A stretch of 64,000 nt of DNA from Campylobacteraceae bacterium (GTDB taxonomy: Bacteria > Campylobacterota > Campylobacteria > Campylobacterales > Sulfurovaceae). Below are positions 18,074-27,657 of the stretch, piece after piece. The translations under genes were made by a program, and so were the position numbers. Within the stretch, counting starts at the first letter, position 1. Each line of letters begins with the position of its first letter. The notes under the pieces are model-generated. The model ran no database searches, was not told the DNA's origin, and saw only the letters and a list, made by a program, of their open reading frames with translations. The stretch lies in contig JAMOOQ010000012.1 in NCBI GenBank assembly GCA_027100635.1, forward strand, positions 1-64,000. Direction: 5' to 3'.

Positions 18074-20035
18074 ATGAGTCCATTTGAAATACAGATAAAT
18101 GATGGTTGCCTAAGGAGTGATATAGAACTTGATGAAGTTTTTATGTTTGATGAACTACAAAAAATTGGAGCGTTAGAAGAGATTGATTCCCTTTGGAGAT
18201 TAAAAAGTATATATAGATCAGGGCGATTATATCTATCAAAGCCACCAAATACAAAGGCTTTTATTGAGTCTCAAACAAAAGAACAAAGAGATTTGCTTAT
18301 TGAAGAGTCTGATATAGGTAGTGCAAAAAATGGTGATGTGGTTGTGGCAAGACGAATTATTGCCAAAAGGGGACGAGCCTCTGCAAAAATTGTAATGGTT
18401 ATAAAAAGAGCTTATGATTTTTCTATTGTTTATACCATAATTGATGAAGATAAAAAGTTATCAATTATAGATATAAAAACAGCTTTGCCGACAGATGCTT
18501 ATATGGAAGGTATGGATATTAGTATTCTAAAAAATGGTACTGTGTTAAAAGTTGATAATGAAGATGGAAAAGTTATAGAGATTTTGGGGATTTTAAGTGA
18601 ACCAAAAACAGATGAAAAAATATCTTTGGCTTTATATAATAGAAAAGATAAATTTGATGAAGATTGTATATCTCAAGCTAAAGCGATAGATAATTTTGTG
18701 GATAAAAGTAAATATCCTAACCGTATAGATTTAACAGATTTGAACTTTTGTACAATTGACCCAGTAACTGCAAAAGATTTTGATGATGCAATATTTTTTG
18801 ATAAACAAAACTATATATTATATGTAGCTATTGCTGATGTTAGTGAGTATGTTGAGTATTTCTCACCAATTGATATAGAAGCAAAAAGACGAGCATTTAC
18901 CACATATCTTCCTCATAAATCTTTCCCTATGCTTCCACGTGAATTAAGTGAAAATTTGTGTTCGCTTAAACCAAAAGTTGATAGATTGGCTTTTGTGGCA
19001 AAAATATATTTAGATAGAAGTTCTTTAAAACCGATGAAAGAGGAGTTTTTTGAGGCTGTTATACACTCTAAAAGAAGATTTAATTATGATGAAATTGATT
19101 CTTATATTGCAGGTAAAAATGCTATTGGAGTGGATAAAGAGATGTTAAAAGCTCTGATGCCTCTTTATGAAATAACCAAAAAGCTAAAAACTTTAAGGGT
19201 AAAAGATGGTTTTGATTTTAGAACAAAAGATATTAGAATATCAATTGATAATGATCATCTTTTAAAAAGTACAACAGCAGAAAGTTCAACTCCATCTCAC
19301 TCTTTAATAGAAGAGTGTATGCTTTTGGCAAATCAAGCAAGTGCAAAACGATTTGAAAAAGGTATTTTTAGAGTTCATGAAGCACCTCAACTAATTAAAC
19401 TAGAAAAGCTATTAGAAGATTTGGCAGTTATTGGCTTATTTATTAAGGAGTATGAAGATTCTAAATCTCTGATTCGTGCAATTCAAAAAGAAGCAAAAAA
19501 GTTGGATATGTCAAGTGAAGTTGATGGGATGATAATAAAGTCTTTAAAACAAGCATCTTATACTGATGAAAATGTGGGACACTTTGGGCTTGGATTTACT
19601 CACTATAGCCACTTTACTAGCCCAATTAGAAGATATAGCGACTTAATACTTCATCGCCTTATTAAAGCTCAATTAAATGATGATGAGAAAGAGAAAGAGT
19701 ATTTAATGCGAAATATAAAATCTTTATGTGCAAGAGTAAGTGATATTGAACGACAAAGCACAAAAGCTGAGTGGGACTTTAGAGATAGAAAATTTGCAAG
19801 ATGGGCAAAACAAAATGAAGGCTTGATGTTTGATGGAGAGATTATAGAGGTAAAAGATAGCAGTGCAAAAGTCTTGCTTGATGGAGAGATTCAAGGTGTG
19901 GTTGTAAATATTAGAAATGATGATGTTTCACTATTTGATAAAGTTAGAATTATTATAGAAAGAGCAGATATTGCATCAACAGATATTATGGCAAATTTGG
20001 TTGTAAAAATAGATTCTGAATCAAGTTCAGAATGA
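18074..20035 (+). CDS. rnr: Ribonuclease R (RNase II/R family)
   Basis: 3'-5' exoribonuclease. 653 residues, short as in epsilonproteobacteria. The RNB domain shows FCTIDPVTAKDFDDAIFF (acidic metal ligands), FTTYLPHKSFPMLPREL and HFTSPIRRYSDLILHRL. A C-terminal S1-like domain includes GEIIEVKDSSAKVLLDGEI. The last residues DSESSSE and the TGA stop are encoded by a 27-bp palindromic element (20010-20036). The native C-terminus may therefore have been replaced after the S1 domain. Followed by holA, as in Helicobacter. Confidence 0.95.
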   Translation: MSPFEIQINDGCLRSDIELDEVFMFDELQKIGALEEIDSLWRLKSIYRSGRLYLSKPPNTKAFIESQTKEQRDLLIEESDIGSAKNGDVVVARRIIAKRGRASAKIVMVIKRAYDFSIVYTIIDEDKKLSIIDIKTALPTDAYMEGMDISILKNGTVLKVDNEDGKVIEILGILSEPKTDEKISLALYNRKDKFDEDCISQAKAIDNFVDKSKYPNRIDLTDLNFCTIDPVTAKDFDDAIFFDKQNYILYVAIADVSEYVEYFSPIDIEAKRRAFTTYLPHKSFPMLPRELSENLCSLKPKVDRLAFVAKIYLDRSSLKPMKEEFFEAVIHSKRRFNYDEIDSYIAGKNAIGVDKEMLKALMPLYEITKKLKTLRVKDGFDFRTKDIRISIDNDHLLKSTTAESSTPSHSLIEECMLLANQASAKRFEKGIFRVHEAPQLIKLEKLLEDLAVIGLFIKEYEDSKSLIRAIQKEAKKLDMSSEVDGMIIKSLKQASYTDENVGHFGLGFTHYSHFTSPIRRYSDLILHRLIKAQLNDDEKEKEYLMRNIKSLCARVSDIERQSTKAEWDFRDRKFARWAKQNEGLMFDGEIIEVKDSSAKVLLDGEIQGVVVNIRNDDVSLFDKVRIIIERADIASTDIMANLVVKIDSESSSE

Positions 20036-20071
20036 CAAACAACCGTCATTCCGTGCTTGACACGGAATCTA
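20010..20071. repeat. Pair of 27-bp palindromic elements, head to head
   Basis: First copy 20010-20036 (TAGATTC + TGAATCAAGTTCA + GAATGAC) contains the rnr stop at 20033-20035. Second copy 20045-20071 is inverted (GTCATTC...GAATCTA) and differs in its stem bases. Only eight bases separate them. The second ends 13 bases before the holA ATG. Confidence 0.95.
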
Positions 20072-20084
20072 ATAAAGGAAAATT

Positions 20085-21062
20085 ATGTATAAAAGAGAGT
20101 TTGATAATTTACTAAAATCTAAAATGGTAAAATTACTTATGTTATATGGAGATAATGAATACCTAATTGATTATTATGTAGATTATTATATTCAAAATTT
20201 AGATGCAAAAAATGATATGATTTCTATGTATTATGAGCAATATAATTTTCAAACTGCTCTCTCCTATCTCTCTCAAAATTCTCTTTTTGGTGGAGTTAAT
20301 CTTTTGATAATAAAAAGTGATAAAAAGATAAATAAAAAAGAGTTAGATAAGTTAATTGATATAACTAAAAGAGGAGAAAATAATTATCTTATATATGCTT
20401 TTGAAGGCTCAAGTAAAAATGCAAAAACACTTCAAAATAGTTTTAATCAAAAAAATAGTGGTGTTTGGGTAAGATTTTTTGAGACAACAATTAATGATGC
20501 AATGGATATGTTAAAAGCAAAAGCCAACAAGATAAATTTGAAAATTGACCACTATGCTATGCAACATCTATATATGATTTTAAATCATAATCTTGCATTA
20601 TCTATAAATGAGCTTGATAAATTGGCAATTTTAGATAGAGAGATAACCACAAAAGAGATAGATAATCTTGTATATTCCACTGCTCCACTTGCTGTTGAAC
20701 AACTTTTAATGTCAATATTTCAAAAACAAGATATAATCCCATTAATCAAAATATTATTAGATTTGGGCGAAGATGAATTTAGTATTTTAAGAGCCACTCA
20801 ACATTTCTTAAATCAACTCTTTTTGTTTAATGCATATATCAAAATACACGGAACAGTAGATTCACAAGCTATATTAGGTTTTAGACTTCCAAAACATATA
20901 GAAGAACAAAGAGCAAATCTAGCAACAAAAATTAGCAGTAGTAATCTACTTAAAATATATGAACACCTGCTAATAAGTGAACTAGAATTAAAAGAAAGCA
21001 AACCATTAAATAGAGACTCTTTATTGCTTGGAATATTAATTAAAATTCAATCTTATTTATAA
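20085..21062 (+). CDS. holA: DNA polymerase III delta subunit
   Basis: Clamp-loader subunit that opens the beta clamp. 325 residues. The N-terminal KLLMLYGDNEYLIDYYVDYY matches the delta-subunit start, with the three-domain length of the family and the C-terminal LLIKIQSYL-type helix. No Walker A motif, as expected for delta. It follows rnr, the same order as in Helicobacter pylori. Ribosome site AATAAAGGA lies next to the palindromic element. Confidence 0.88.
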   Translation: MYKREFDNLLKSKMVKLLMLYGDNEYLIDYYVDYYIQNLDAKNDMISMYYEQYNFQTALSYLSQNSLFGGVNLLIIKSDKKINKKELDKLIDITKRGENNYLIYAFEGSSKNAKTLQNSFNQKNSGVWVRFFETTINDAMDMLKAKANKINLKIDHYAMQHLYMILNHNLALSINELDKLAILDREITTKEIDNLVYSTAPLAVEQLLMSIFQKQDIIPLIKILLDLGEDEFSILRATQHFLNQLFLFNAYIKIHGTVDSQAILGFRLPKHIEEQRANLATKISSSNLLKIYEHLLISELELKESKPLNRDSLLLGILIKIQSYL

Positions 21063-21179
21063 ATCTATCTATCTTTATTGAATTTTAATTTTGATTTATA
21101 TGATTAATTTTTAAAAATTTATATCATAAAAAGTGGCTATTCATTACACGGTACTTAAATTGCTTAAATTCAAGCTACT

Positions 21180-22493
21180 TTATCTTTTATCCCAACCTAC
21201 CATACCCCACTTCTCTAAATCATTTTGTAAAGTTTTCATAGTCCTATCATTTTTATGACAAGAGTAACAAGCATTTGTCTCTTTTGGCATATTTAGTGCA
21301 AGTGTCTCTTTAGGAGTTATAAAACCAAATAGATGAGTCCTTACTGTAAGAGGTGATTTGCTAGTATGTCTTCCCACTTTTGGCATATGACACTCTACAC
21401 ATAAAGAGCCTTTAGAATTTACTTTATGTTTTGTATGCTCTTCTAGTGACCTTTGATGAGGACCAATAGGTGAACCTAAAGAGTGACAACTCATACATAA
21501 TTTATTTCCATCGTTTTTTTGAGCTGTTGGTTCAAGAGTATGTGGATTATGACAATTTATACAAGTTATACCATGCATACCTTTAATTGAGTGTATAAAC
21601 TCATTACCTTGCATACGGTTCTTTTTACCCATTCCATTTGCATAAAACTCTTTAGTCTCTTGTCCTAGAATAAATGGAGCAACCATTTTATATTTACTCA
21701 GTGATTTACCTGCTTCATATCCATAAGGGTAATCTTTTGCATCTCCATATATTGCACTTATATTATTATCTTTTAGACGAATATCACGATTTCTCATATG
21801 GCATTGAAGACATACTTCATTAGTTCTTTTTGGGTCACTAATTGATGCTACATATAATTTAGACTTTGGATTTTCAATATGTTTTGAAGCCCTACCATGG
21901 CAAGACTCACAAGCAATTCCACTTTCAACACGCTTTTGAGTGGACATATAACCAGTAAAATGACATCCATCACAAGCCTTTGAAGTAGGTAATTCTTCAT
22001 TATCATGTGGATACGCATCTTTATACCAATATTTCCATGGTTTAAACCCTTGCCATTTAGAAGTCTCTACATTCCACTGATAATTTCCAAGTACATAATC
22101 CTCTTTACCATCAATATCTTTTCTTATCATAAAACGCTGTTTAAATTTGCTACCTACTGTATAAACGGCATCTTTTAATGTAAAATTAGCATTAGATGGA
22201 AGTTTAGAAAAATCAGCAACTACAACAGAAGGATTTTTGATAGGGTCTTGAATCATCCGTGAGTGAGCCGAGTGACTCCAAGACTTATGATTTTTCTTAT
22301 GACACTCTATACATTTACTAGAACCTACAAAAGTAGCATCTTTTTGCTCTTTTGGTTGTAAATTCACCTCTGTACCAACTCTATTTTGAGTAAGTTGATA
22401 ATAAAAGGGTAATAACTTTGAACTTTTAGTATAGACAGAATACCCACCTATTAAAATAAGTATAGAAACTATAAATATAAATACTCTTTTCAA
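21180..22493 (-). CDS. Octaheme c-type cytochrome, membrane anchored
   Basis: 437 residues with one N-terminal hydrophobic helix (FIFIVSILILIGGY) that may be an uncleaved anchor or signal. Eight CxxCH heme-binding motifs: CIECH, CDGCH, CESCH, CLQCH, CINCH, CMSCH, CVECH and CYSCH. It is a multiheme electron carrier of the cytochrome c-554/NrfB-like type, located in the periplasm. No catalytic lysine heme (CxxCK) is present, so NrfA-type nitrite reductase is unlikely. No partner oxidoreductase gene lies next to it, so its redox partner is unknown. Confidence 0.9.
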   Translation of the reverse strand: MKRVFIFIVSILILIGGYSVYTKSSKLLPFYYQLTQNRVGTEVNLQPKEQKDATFVGSSKCIECHKKNHKSWSHSAHSRMIQDPIKNPSVVVADFSKLPSNANFTLKDAVYTVGSKFKQRFMIRKDIDGKEDYVLGNYQWNVETSKWQGFKPWKYWYKDAYPHDNEELPTSKACDGCHFTGYMSTQKRVESGIACESCHGRASKHIENPKSKLYVASISDPKRTNEVCLQCHMRNRDIRLKDNNISAIYGDAKDYPYGYEAGKSLSKYKMVAPFILGQETKEFYANGMGKKNRMQGNEFIHSIKGMHGITCINCHNPHTLEPTAQKNDGNKLCMSCHSLGSPIGPHQRSLEEHTKHKVNSKGSLCVECHMPKVGRHTSKSPLTVRTHLFGFITPKETLALNMPKETNACYSCHKNDRTMKTLQNDLEKWGMVGWDKR

Positions 22494-22560
22494 TTCTTTA
22501 ACCTTAATAATTTATATGGAATTATAACATATTGAAATAAATGTAACTTCTCATTTTTCA

Positions 22561-22935
22561 CCCAAAAAGATCTAAAAGGAGAAGTTACTTTGGAATGATG
22601 AAAATATTCTCTATACTGTAAGAAAGCAGAGAATTGAGTTTAATTTTAGAGATGCTAAATAATATTTTGGATTGGAAGATTTTATGAATATTAAGAAAAG
22701 AAGAGTGCATAATTTTGCAAATTTATCTATGTTTATGAATAATATTGGCTATAGTTTGCATACAAATAGCAAGTTTTTAAAATATAGTGTAAATGATATT
22801 AAATCTCTCTTCAGAGCAGAGAAATATACTAGAGAAGTATTAAAATTATATGGGGAAAAAGTGGATGATATTTTAATTAATGAGGCAATTTGGAGAGTTT
22901 CGGCATTTTCGATGATTCATGGAGATGTGGCTTGA
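22561..22935 (+). pseudogene. Transposase remnant (DDE type, C-terminal end)
   Basis: In one frame the sequence reads LYTVRKQRIEFNFRDAK, then a stop at 22660-22662, then YFGLEDFMNIKKRR and continues to 22935. The block R-IEF-FRDAKQ-xGLxD is the C-terminal end of many IS4-like transposases, with TAA standing where CAA (Gln) is expected. A second stop lies at 22573. The N-terminal part and catalytic residues upstream are missing, replaced by the octaheme cytochrome promoter region. A dead insertion-sequence fragment. The family assignment is approximate. Confidence 0.75.
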
Positions 22936-23110
22936 TAATTTGGGGTCTTTTTGGCTAAGATGTTGTAAAATAACTTGATATATTATTAAAGCAAAAAAAA
23001 AGTATATAGATATAGAGGATAAAGTAGCAGTATTAAGTGCATTTCCTCTTTTGTTATTAGATTATTATGGAGTGGAAAGTTTAAATAAAAGGATTAAAAT
23101 AAATTCAAGC

Positions 23111-23129
23111 AAGGTGTAATTTACACCTT
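23111..23129. terminator. Hairpin after the RND gene
   Basis: AAGGTGT, loop AATTT, ACACCTT, starting nine bases past the stop of the minus-strand RND gene. No strong T-run on either side. Confidence 0.4.
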
Positions 23130-23137
23130 ACAAATAA

Positions 23138-26100
23138 TTACCTAAACCTTATTCTGTATATCACCGTATATAAAAGTGGTACATAATATAAATTCAAGAA
23201 TGTTGCCCATGCAATTCCAAAGCCTAGTGATATTGCCATAGGTTGGATAATAAGTGCTTGACCACTTGCAAAAAACATCAGAGTAAACAGTCCTAAAATT
23301 GTGGTTATTGATGTTAATAAGATTGGTCGCAATCTGTGACTTGCCTCTTCTATTACGCTATCTAAATCTTTTGCTTTTCTTATAAAGCTTATCATAATTA
23401 ATCCATCATTTACCACAACTCCTGCCAAACCAATAATCCCCATAACTCCTGGCATTGTTAAGTTTATCCCAACCATTTTTGCCCCAACTAATGCACCAAA
23501 TATTGACAATGGGATAGAGGAAAGAACAATTAACGGGAGAACCAAAGAGTTAAACATCCATACCAATGAGATAAAAATTAAAAATACTGCAATAAGTCCA
23601 GCTTGACCCATCTCTTTTTTAAGCTGTTTATTCTCTTTCTCTTCCCCTTTTACAATCACTTTAGTACCACTATTTTTAATCTCATCTAACAATGGTGCAA
23701 TAATCTCAGAAACTTGTGTAGATAAAACTTTTTTGCTATCAACTCTTGCATATACAGAGCGAATCCTTTGTGTATCCTCTTTAAATATTTTTATAAAACT
23801 TTTTTTATAATAAAAGTCACAAATTTCACTTAATCTTACACTTTGTTTATTATCTGGTGTTAATATTTTTAGAGATTTAATACCCTCAATTGAGTCTTTA
23901 TTTGTATCTTCTATTTTTAGTCTTAAAAGTCCTGTTTGGTTAAAAACCTTTGTATATTCACTCTTTAAAAAAACTCCTTTTAGAGTTCTTGTGATATATC
24001 TTTCATCAAATCCAAGAGCTTGACCATATTCATTTACCCTTAATTTTAGCTCATCAGCACCATCTTTTGCATTATCTGTAATATCATAAACACCATCTAT
24101 TGATTTCAGTTTATCTTTTACTTTTTGCAAAGTTGAAGTTAATCTAGTAATATTAGAATCTATAAATCCAATCTCTATATCATGACCTGTAATACTAGTT
24201 TGAGGTACAAAAATATTTATCTCTTCAAATAGTTTATCTCCATTTGAATTCTTTAAATCTCTGATTTTTGAGATGATTTTATCATCTAACTCTTTAGAGA
24301 TAATTTGAGCAGTTTTCTCTCTAATCATATCAGTATCATCATATTCTAAAGAGAATATTGGTGCTATATATTTATCAAAAATATTTGATGGTGCTTTTTC
24401 ATGAAGATTTACAAATATCTGAAATAGGTTATTACCCAAAGAGAAAGTTTGATCAGAGTTTACATTAAGCCCAATAACAGATGTAACGGATGCTAATTCG
24501 GTTTGATTTAGACTTTTTAATATCTGTTTTTCAATATCTGTACTATAAAGTTCAGTCTCTTCAAGTTTATGATTTATATCAACTTTTGCACTAATATATA
24601 TTTGAGTTGTATCAAATGGTGGGAATAATTGGAATTTGGTTATTTTCATAATCCCTATGGTTGATACTATAATTGTTACCACTATTAATATTAAAGAGAT
24701 GATTTTATTATGAAATAAAAGAGATAAAATTGCTTTATAAATTTTGCTATTAATATCCCAAAACAGGCTCTTTTGTGAATGTTTAGCTGATGATTTTATG
24801 CTATATAACTCTTTTGAATGAAGTGGTAAAAAATAGAATGCCTCAAATAAAGAACTTAAAAGTAGAATACTTATCATAACAGGTAATACCTTCATAAACA
24901 TCCCCATCTCTCCACTCATAATTAGTAGTGGTAAAAATGCAAATACGGTAGTAAGAGTTGCCGTTAAAACAGCAGGAAACATCTCAAGTGCTCCATCAAT
25001 AGATGCCTCTTTTGGTGATTTACCCATCTCCATATGCCTATGAATATTTTCTGCCACAACAATAGCCTCATCCACAATCATACCCAAAGCGATTAAAGTT
25101 CCTAAGAGAGTTAGCATATTAAGGCTATAACCAATCAACTCAGCAGCAATAATTGTTATCATAAAACTAGCAGGGATTCCCAAAGCAACTACAAATGCTA
25201 TTCTTGAATTTACACTTAAGAATAGAGCCAAAAATACCAATAAAAGCCCAAATAAAATATTAGAAGATACAAGGTTTAATCTATTTTTTATCCATATAGA
25301 AGTATCAGTATAAACTTCAAGTTCAACATCAGGATAATTTTTATCCATCTCTTTTATTAACTCTTTTATCTCTTTGCTTAATGCAATTGCATTACCTTTT
25401 TTGGTTTTATTTACATTAATAGATATATTCTTTTTGCCATTAAAATGTGAAATCATATTTAAATCGCTAAGCTTAAATTCCACTATTGCAATATCTTTTA
25501 ATTTTACCCTTTTCCCAGCCACAGAGATAATTGTCTCTGCCATAGCCATTGCATCCTTTTCTCCATTTAAAGTAGATAAAAATAGATGATTACCTTTTTG
25601 TTCTATTGTACCAATTGGAAATATTGAACTTAAAGAGCTAATAGCATTATAAACAGCACTTCGTGGCAATCCATAAGCCTCTAATTTATTAGAATCAATT
25701 GATATTACCACCTCTTCATCGGCATCTCCACGAATCTCTATACCACTTAGATTTTGATAGCTAGAGAGCTTACTTTTCAGAGTATCTGCAACTTCAAGCA
25801 ATCTTCTCGTATCAACATCACCTGATATTGCGATAAGAAGTAGTGGGAAATTTTGAATAATCACCTTTGCTATAGGCTCGTTCATATCTGCTGGTAAATC
25901 TCTTTTAACATTAGATATAATATCTTTAATATCACCCAATACTAGTTGATTCTCACTGCCTGACTTAATATTGGCAATAATGCTAAAATATCCATTTTGA
26001 ATTGTGGTCTCAACAGTATCAATCTCACTAATACTCTTAATATCATCTTCCATATTTTTAACAGCCATCTTGTCGAGAACATCGGCACTTGCACCCATAT

Positions 26101-26257
26101 ATGCCCCTGTTATAGATATTTTATCAAGAGTTGCTGGTGGAAAAATCTCTTTTGGAATTTTTTGATAAGATATAACGGCAAGAACTAACATAAAGATAAA
26201 TAGTATGTGATTGATAATTGGTTTTTCAATGGCAAATGTTATAAAAGCTTTAATCAT
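23138..26257 (-). CDS. RND efflux transporter, inner-membrane pump
   Basis: 1039 residues, AcrB/HAE-type length and layout. N-terminal FAIEKPIINHILFIFMLVLAVISYQKIPKEIFP is the classic first helix, and the helix-4 region LGTLIALGMIVDEAIVVAENIHRHME carries the conserved Asp and Glu. Twelve membrane segments and two large periplasmic loops are apparent. No membrane-fusion adaptor or TolC-type gene lies next to it, which is unusual. It must recruit partners from elsewhere or work alone. The substrate is not predictable. Confidence 0.93.
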   Translation of the reverse strand: MIKAFITFAIEKPIINHILFIFMLVLAVISYQKIPKEIFPPATLDKISITGAYMGASADVLDKMAVKNMEDDIKSISEIDTVETTIQNGYFSIIANIKSGSENQLVLGDIKDIISNVKRDLPADMNEPIAKVIIQNFPLLLIAISGDVDTRRLLEVADTLKSKLSSYQNLSGIEIRGDADEEVVISIDSNKLEAYGLPRSAVYNAISSLSSIFPIGTIEQKGNHLFLSTLNGEKDAMAMAETIISVAGKRVKLKDIAIVEFKLSDLNMISHFNGKKNISINVNKTKKGNAIALSKEIKELIKEMDKNYPDVELEVYTDTSIWIKNRLNLVSSNILFGLLLVFLALFLSVNSRIAFVVALGIPASFMITIIAAELIGYSLNMLTLLGTLIALGMIVDEAIVVAENIHRHMEMGKSPKEASIDGALEMFPAVLTATLTTVFAFLPLLIMSGEMGMFMKVLPVMISILLLSSLFEAFYFLPLHSKELYSIKSSAKHSQKSLFWDINSKIYKAILSLLFHNKIISLILIVVTIIVSTIGIMKITKFQLFPPFDTTQIYISAKVDINHKLEETELYSTDIEKQILKSLNQTELASVTSVIGLNVNSDQTFSLGNNLFQIFVNLHEKAPSNIFDKYIAPIFSLEYDDTDMIREKTAQIISKELDDKIISKIRDLKNSNGDKLFEEINIFVPQTSITGHDIEIGFIDSNITRLTSTLQKVKDKLKSIDGVYDITDNAKDGADELKLRVNEYGQALGFDERYITRTLKGVFLKSEYTKVFNQTGLLRLKIEDTNKDSIEGIKSLKILTPDNKQSVRLSEICDFYYKKSFIKIFKEDTQRIRSVYARVDSKKVLSTQVSEIIAPLLDEIKNSGTKVIVKGEEKENKQLKKEMGQAGLIAVFLIFISLVWMFNSLVLPLIVLSSIPLSIFGALVGAKMVGINLTMPGVMGIIGLAGVVVNDGLIMISFIRKAKDLDSVIEEASHRLRPILLTSITTILGLFTLMFFASGQALIIQPMAISLGFGIAWATFLNLYYVPLLYTVIYRIRFR

Positions 26258-26354
26258 TTCAACCCTTTTTAGATAAAATATTTTAAAGCAAGTATATCAT
26301 TTTTTATTATTATTGTTCTTACATAATTAAGTAACTTTATTCAAAACTTATTTT

Positions 26355-26458
26355 TAGATTCCGTGTCAAGCACGGAATGACAATTGTTTGTCATTCCGAA
26401 ACACTTGTCGTCATTCTGAAACAATTGTTCGTCATTCTGAATTTAATTCAGAATCTAG
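26355..26458. repeat. Cluster of 27-bp palindromic elements and half-elements
   Basis: Complete copy at 26355-26381 (TAGATTCCGTG...GGAATGAC), inverted complete copy at 26431-26457 (GTCATTCTGAA...CAGAATCTA). GTCATTC half-sites start at 26390 and 26410, so GTCATTC recurs every 20-21 bases before the last copy. It ends two bases before the stop of the SQR-like gene. Confidence 0.9.
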
Positions 26459-26460
26459 TT

Positions 26461-27648
26461 TTACATCCCTGGTAGTCTAAACATTTTCTTAAGTTTAGAA
26501 TTCTTATAATACCAGCCCCAACCTTTTTTCATCCAGTGTCCAAATACTGGCATAGGTATCATTATCGCTTTTTTATCACTTCTGTAAACAAAAGCAGCAC
26601 CATCTCCACTATCCATTACACATAAGATATTAATATGCTTTGCATATCCTTCTCTCTCAACTGAACCCTCTTCTATAGACTTAATATTTAATGCTGTATT
26701 TCTTGCCATAACTTCTGCAATATGACCCTGTTTTGCTTTCCAATCAGGACCTTCAAGTGCAGCAGAATCTCCAACCACAAATACATTATATTTTTCTGGT
26801 GCATCATCATAATTATGAACCACTTCACAGTAATCATTAATATGAACAAATCCAGCTTCATTTAGTGGTAAGTCAGAATTTTCAAATACTTTATGACCAT
26901 TACCTGCTGCGATAAACATTATTAAATCACTTTCTATCTCTATATTATCTTCAAAAACTATTTTATCCTCTTTGAATTCTAAAATCTTTTTTCCAACTTG
27001 TTTTTTAATATCTAATCTCTTAAAGAACATATCCATCATCCCAAGAGCTTTTTTACCCATTCTTGCCCCTGGTTCTGCCATTGGTGCAAAAAATGTTAGT
27101 TCAAACTTATCTCTAATTCCTAATTTTTTAAGTTTATGATGAACATTAAATAAAACTTCAAAAGCAGGTCCTCCACGAACATTACTAGCATCTTTTGGAT
27201 TACCACCAAAGCCCATAGCAATTTTACCACCACCTAAAGCGATAAGAGCATCTATTTTATCTTTAATCTCTAATGATTCTTCTGGTTTACCACAAATTGT
27301 AAGGGTATTCTCTAACCCCTTATGTTTCATCTTTCCACTACCAATTGCAACAACAAGATATTCATAATCATAAATCTTATTTGCACAATATACTTTTTTC
27401 TCTAAGCTTTTAATTGACTCTACTTCATCAATAATTAACTCAAATCCGTGAATTTTACTAAGTTCATCAAGAGGCATTGATACATCATCAAAAGTCACCT
27501 CTGAAGTTGGAATCCAAATAGAAGTTGGATACACATAAATATAATCTCTATTTGAAATAAGAGTTACTTCAAATCCATATTTTCTTAAATATATAGCAGA
27601 CTCTAATCCTGCAAATCCACCACCTAAAATTAATACTTTTTTACTCAA
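26461..27648 (-). CDS. Sulfide:quinone oxidoreductase-like flavoprotein
   Basis: 395 residues, two-dinucleotide-binding-domain flavoprotein. FAD site LILGGGFAGLESAIYLR at the N-terminus, ATG-like motif YLVVAIGSG and second FAD site VFVVGDSAALEG near the C-terminus. Candidate redox cysteines are C88, C119 and two near the C-terminus (DYCEV, LCVMDSGDGAAF). SQR oxidises sulfide and passes electrons to the quinone pool. The family also contains NDH-2-like and flavocytochrome c-like members, so the substrate is not certain. It starts 9 bases after ccoG. Confidence 0.8.
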   Translation of the reverse strand: MSKKVLILGGGFAGLESAIYLRKYGFEVTLISNRDYIYVYPTSIWIPTSEVTFDDVSMPLDELSKIHGFELIIDEVESIKSLEKKVYCANKIYDYEYLVVAIGSGKMKHKGLENTLTICGKPEESLEIKDKIDALIALGGGKIAMGFGGNPKDASNVRGGPAFEVLFNVHHKLKKLGIRDKFELTFFAPMAEPGARMGKKALGMMDMFFKRLDIKKQVGKKILEFKEDKIVFEDNIEIESDLIMFIAAGNGHKVFENSDLPLNEAGFVHINDYCEVVHNYDDAPEKYNVFVVGDSAALEGPDWKAKQGHIAEVMARNTALNIKSIEEGSVEREGYAKHINILCVMDSGDGAAFVYRSDKKAIMIPMPVFGHWMKKGWGWYYKNSKLKKMFRLPGM

Positions 27649-27657
27649 AATTTTTCC

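Noticed and set aside
22979-23119. Open stretch reading KKKYIDIEDKVAVLSAFP and on to a stop at 23119
   Set aside because: No start codon, stop close upstream and no recognised family. Probably a decayed fragment or chance frame, so not called as a gene.
26355-26458. CRISPR-like spacing of GTCATTC half-sites
   Set aside because: Units are too short and spacers are degenerate copies of the element itself. No cas gene is nearby.
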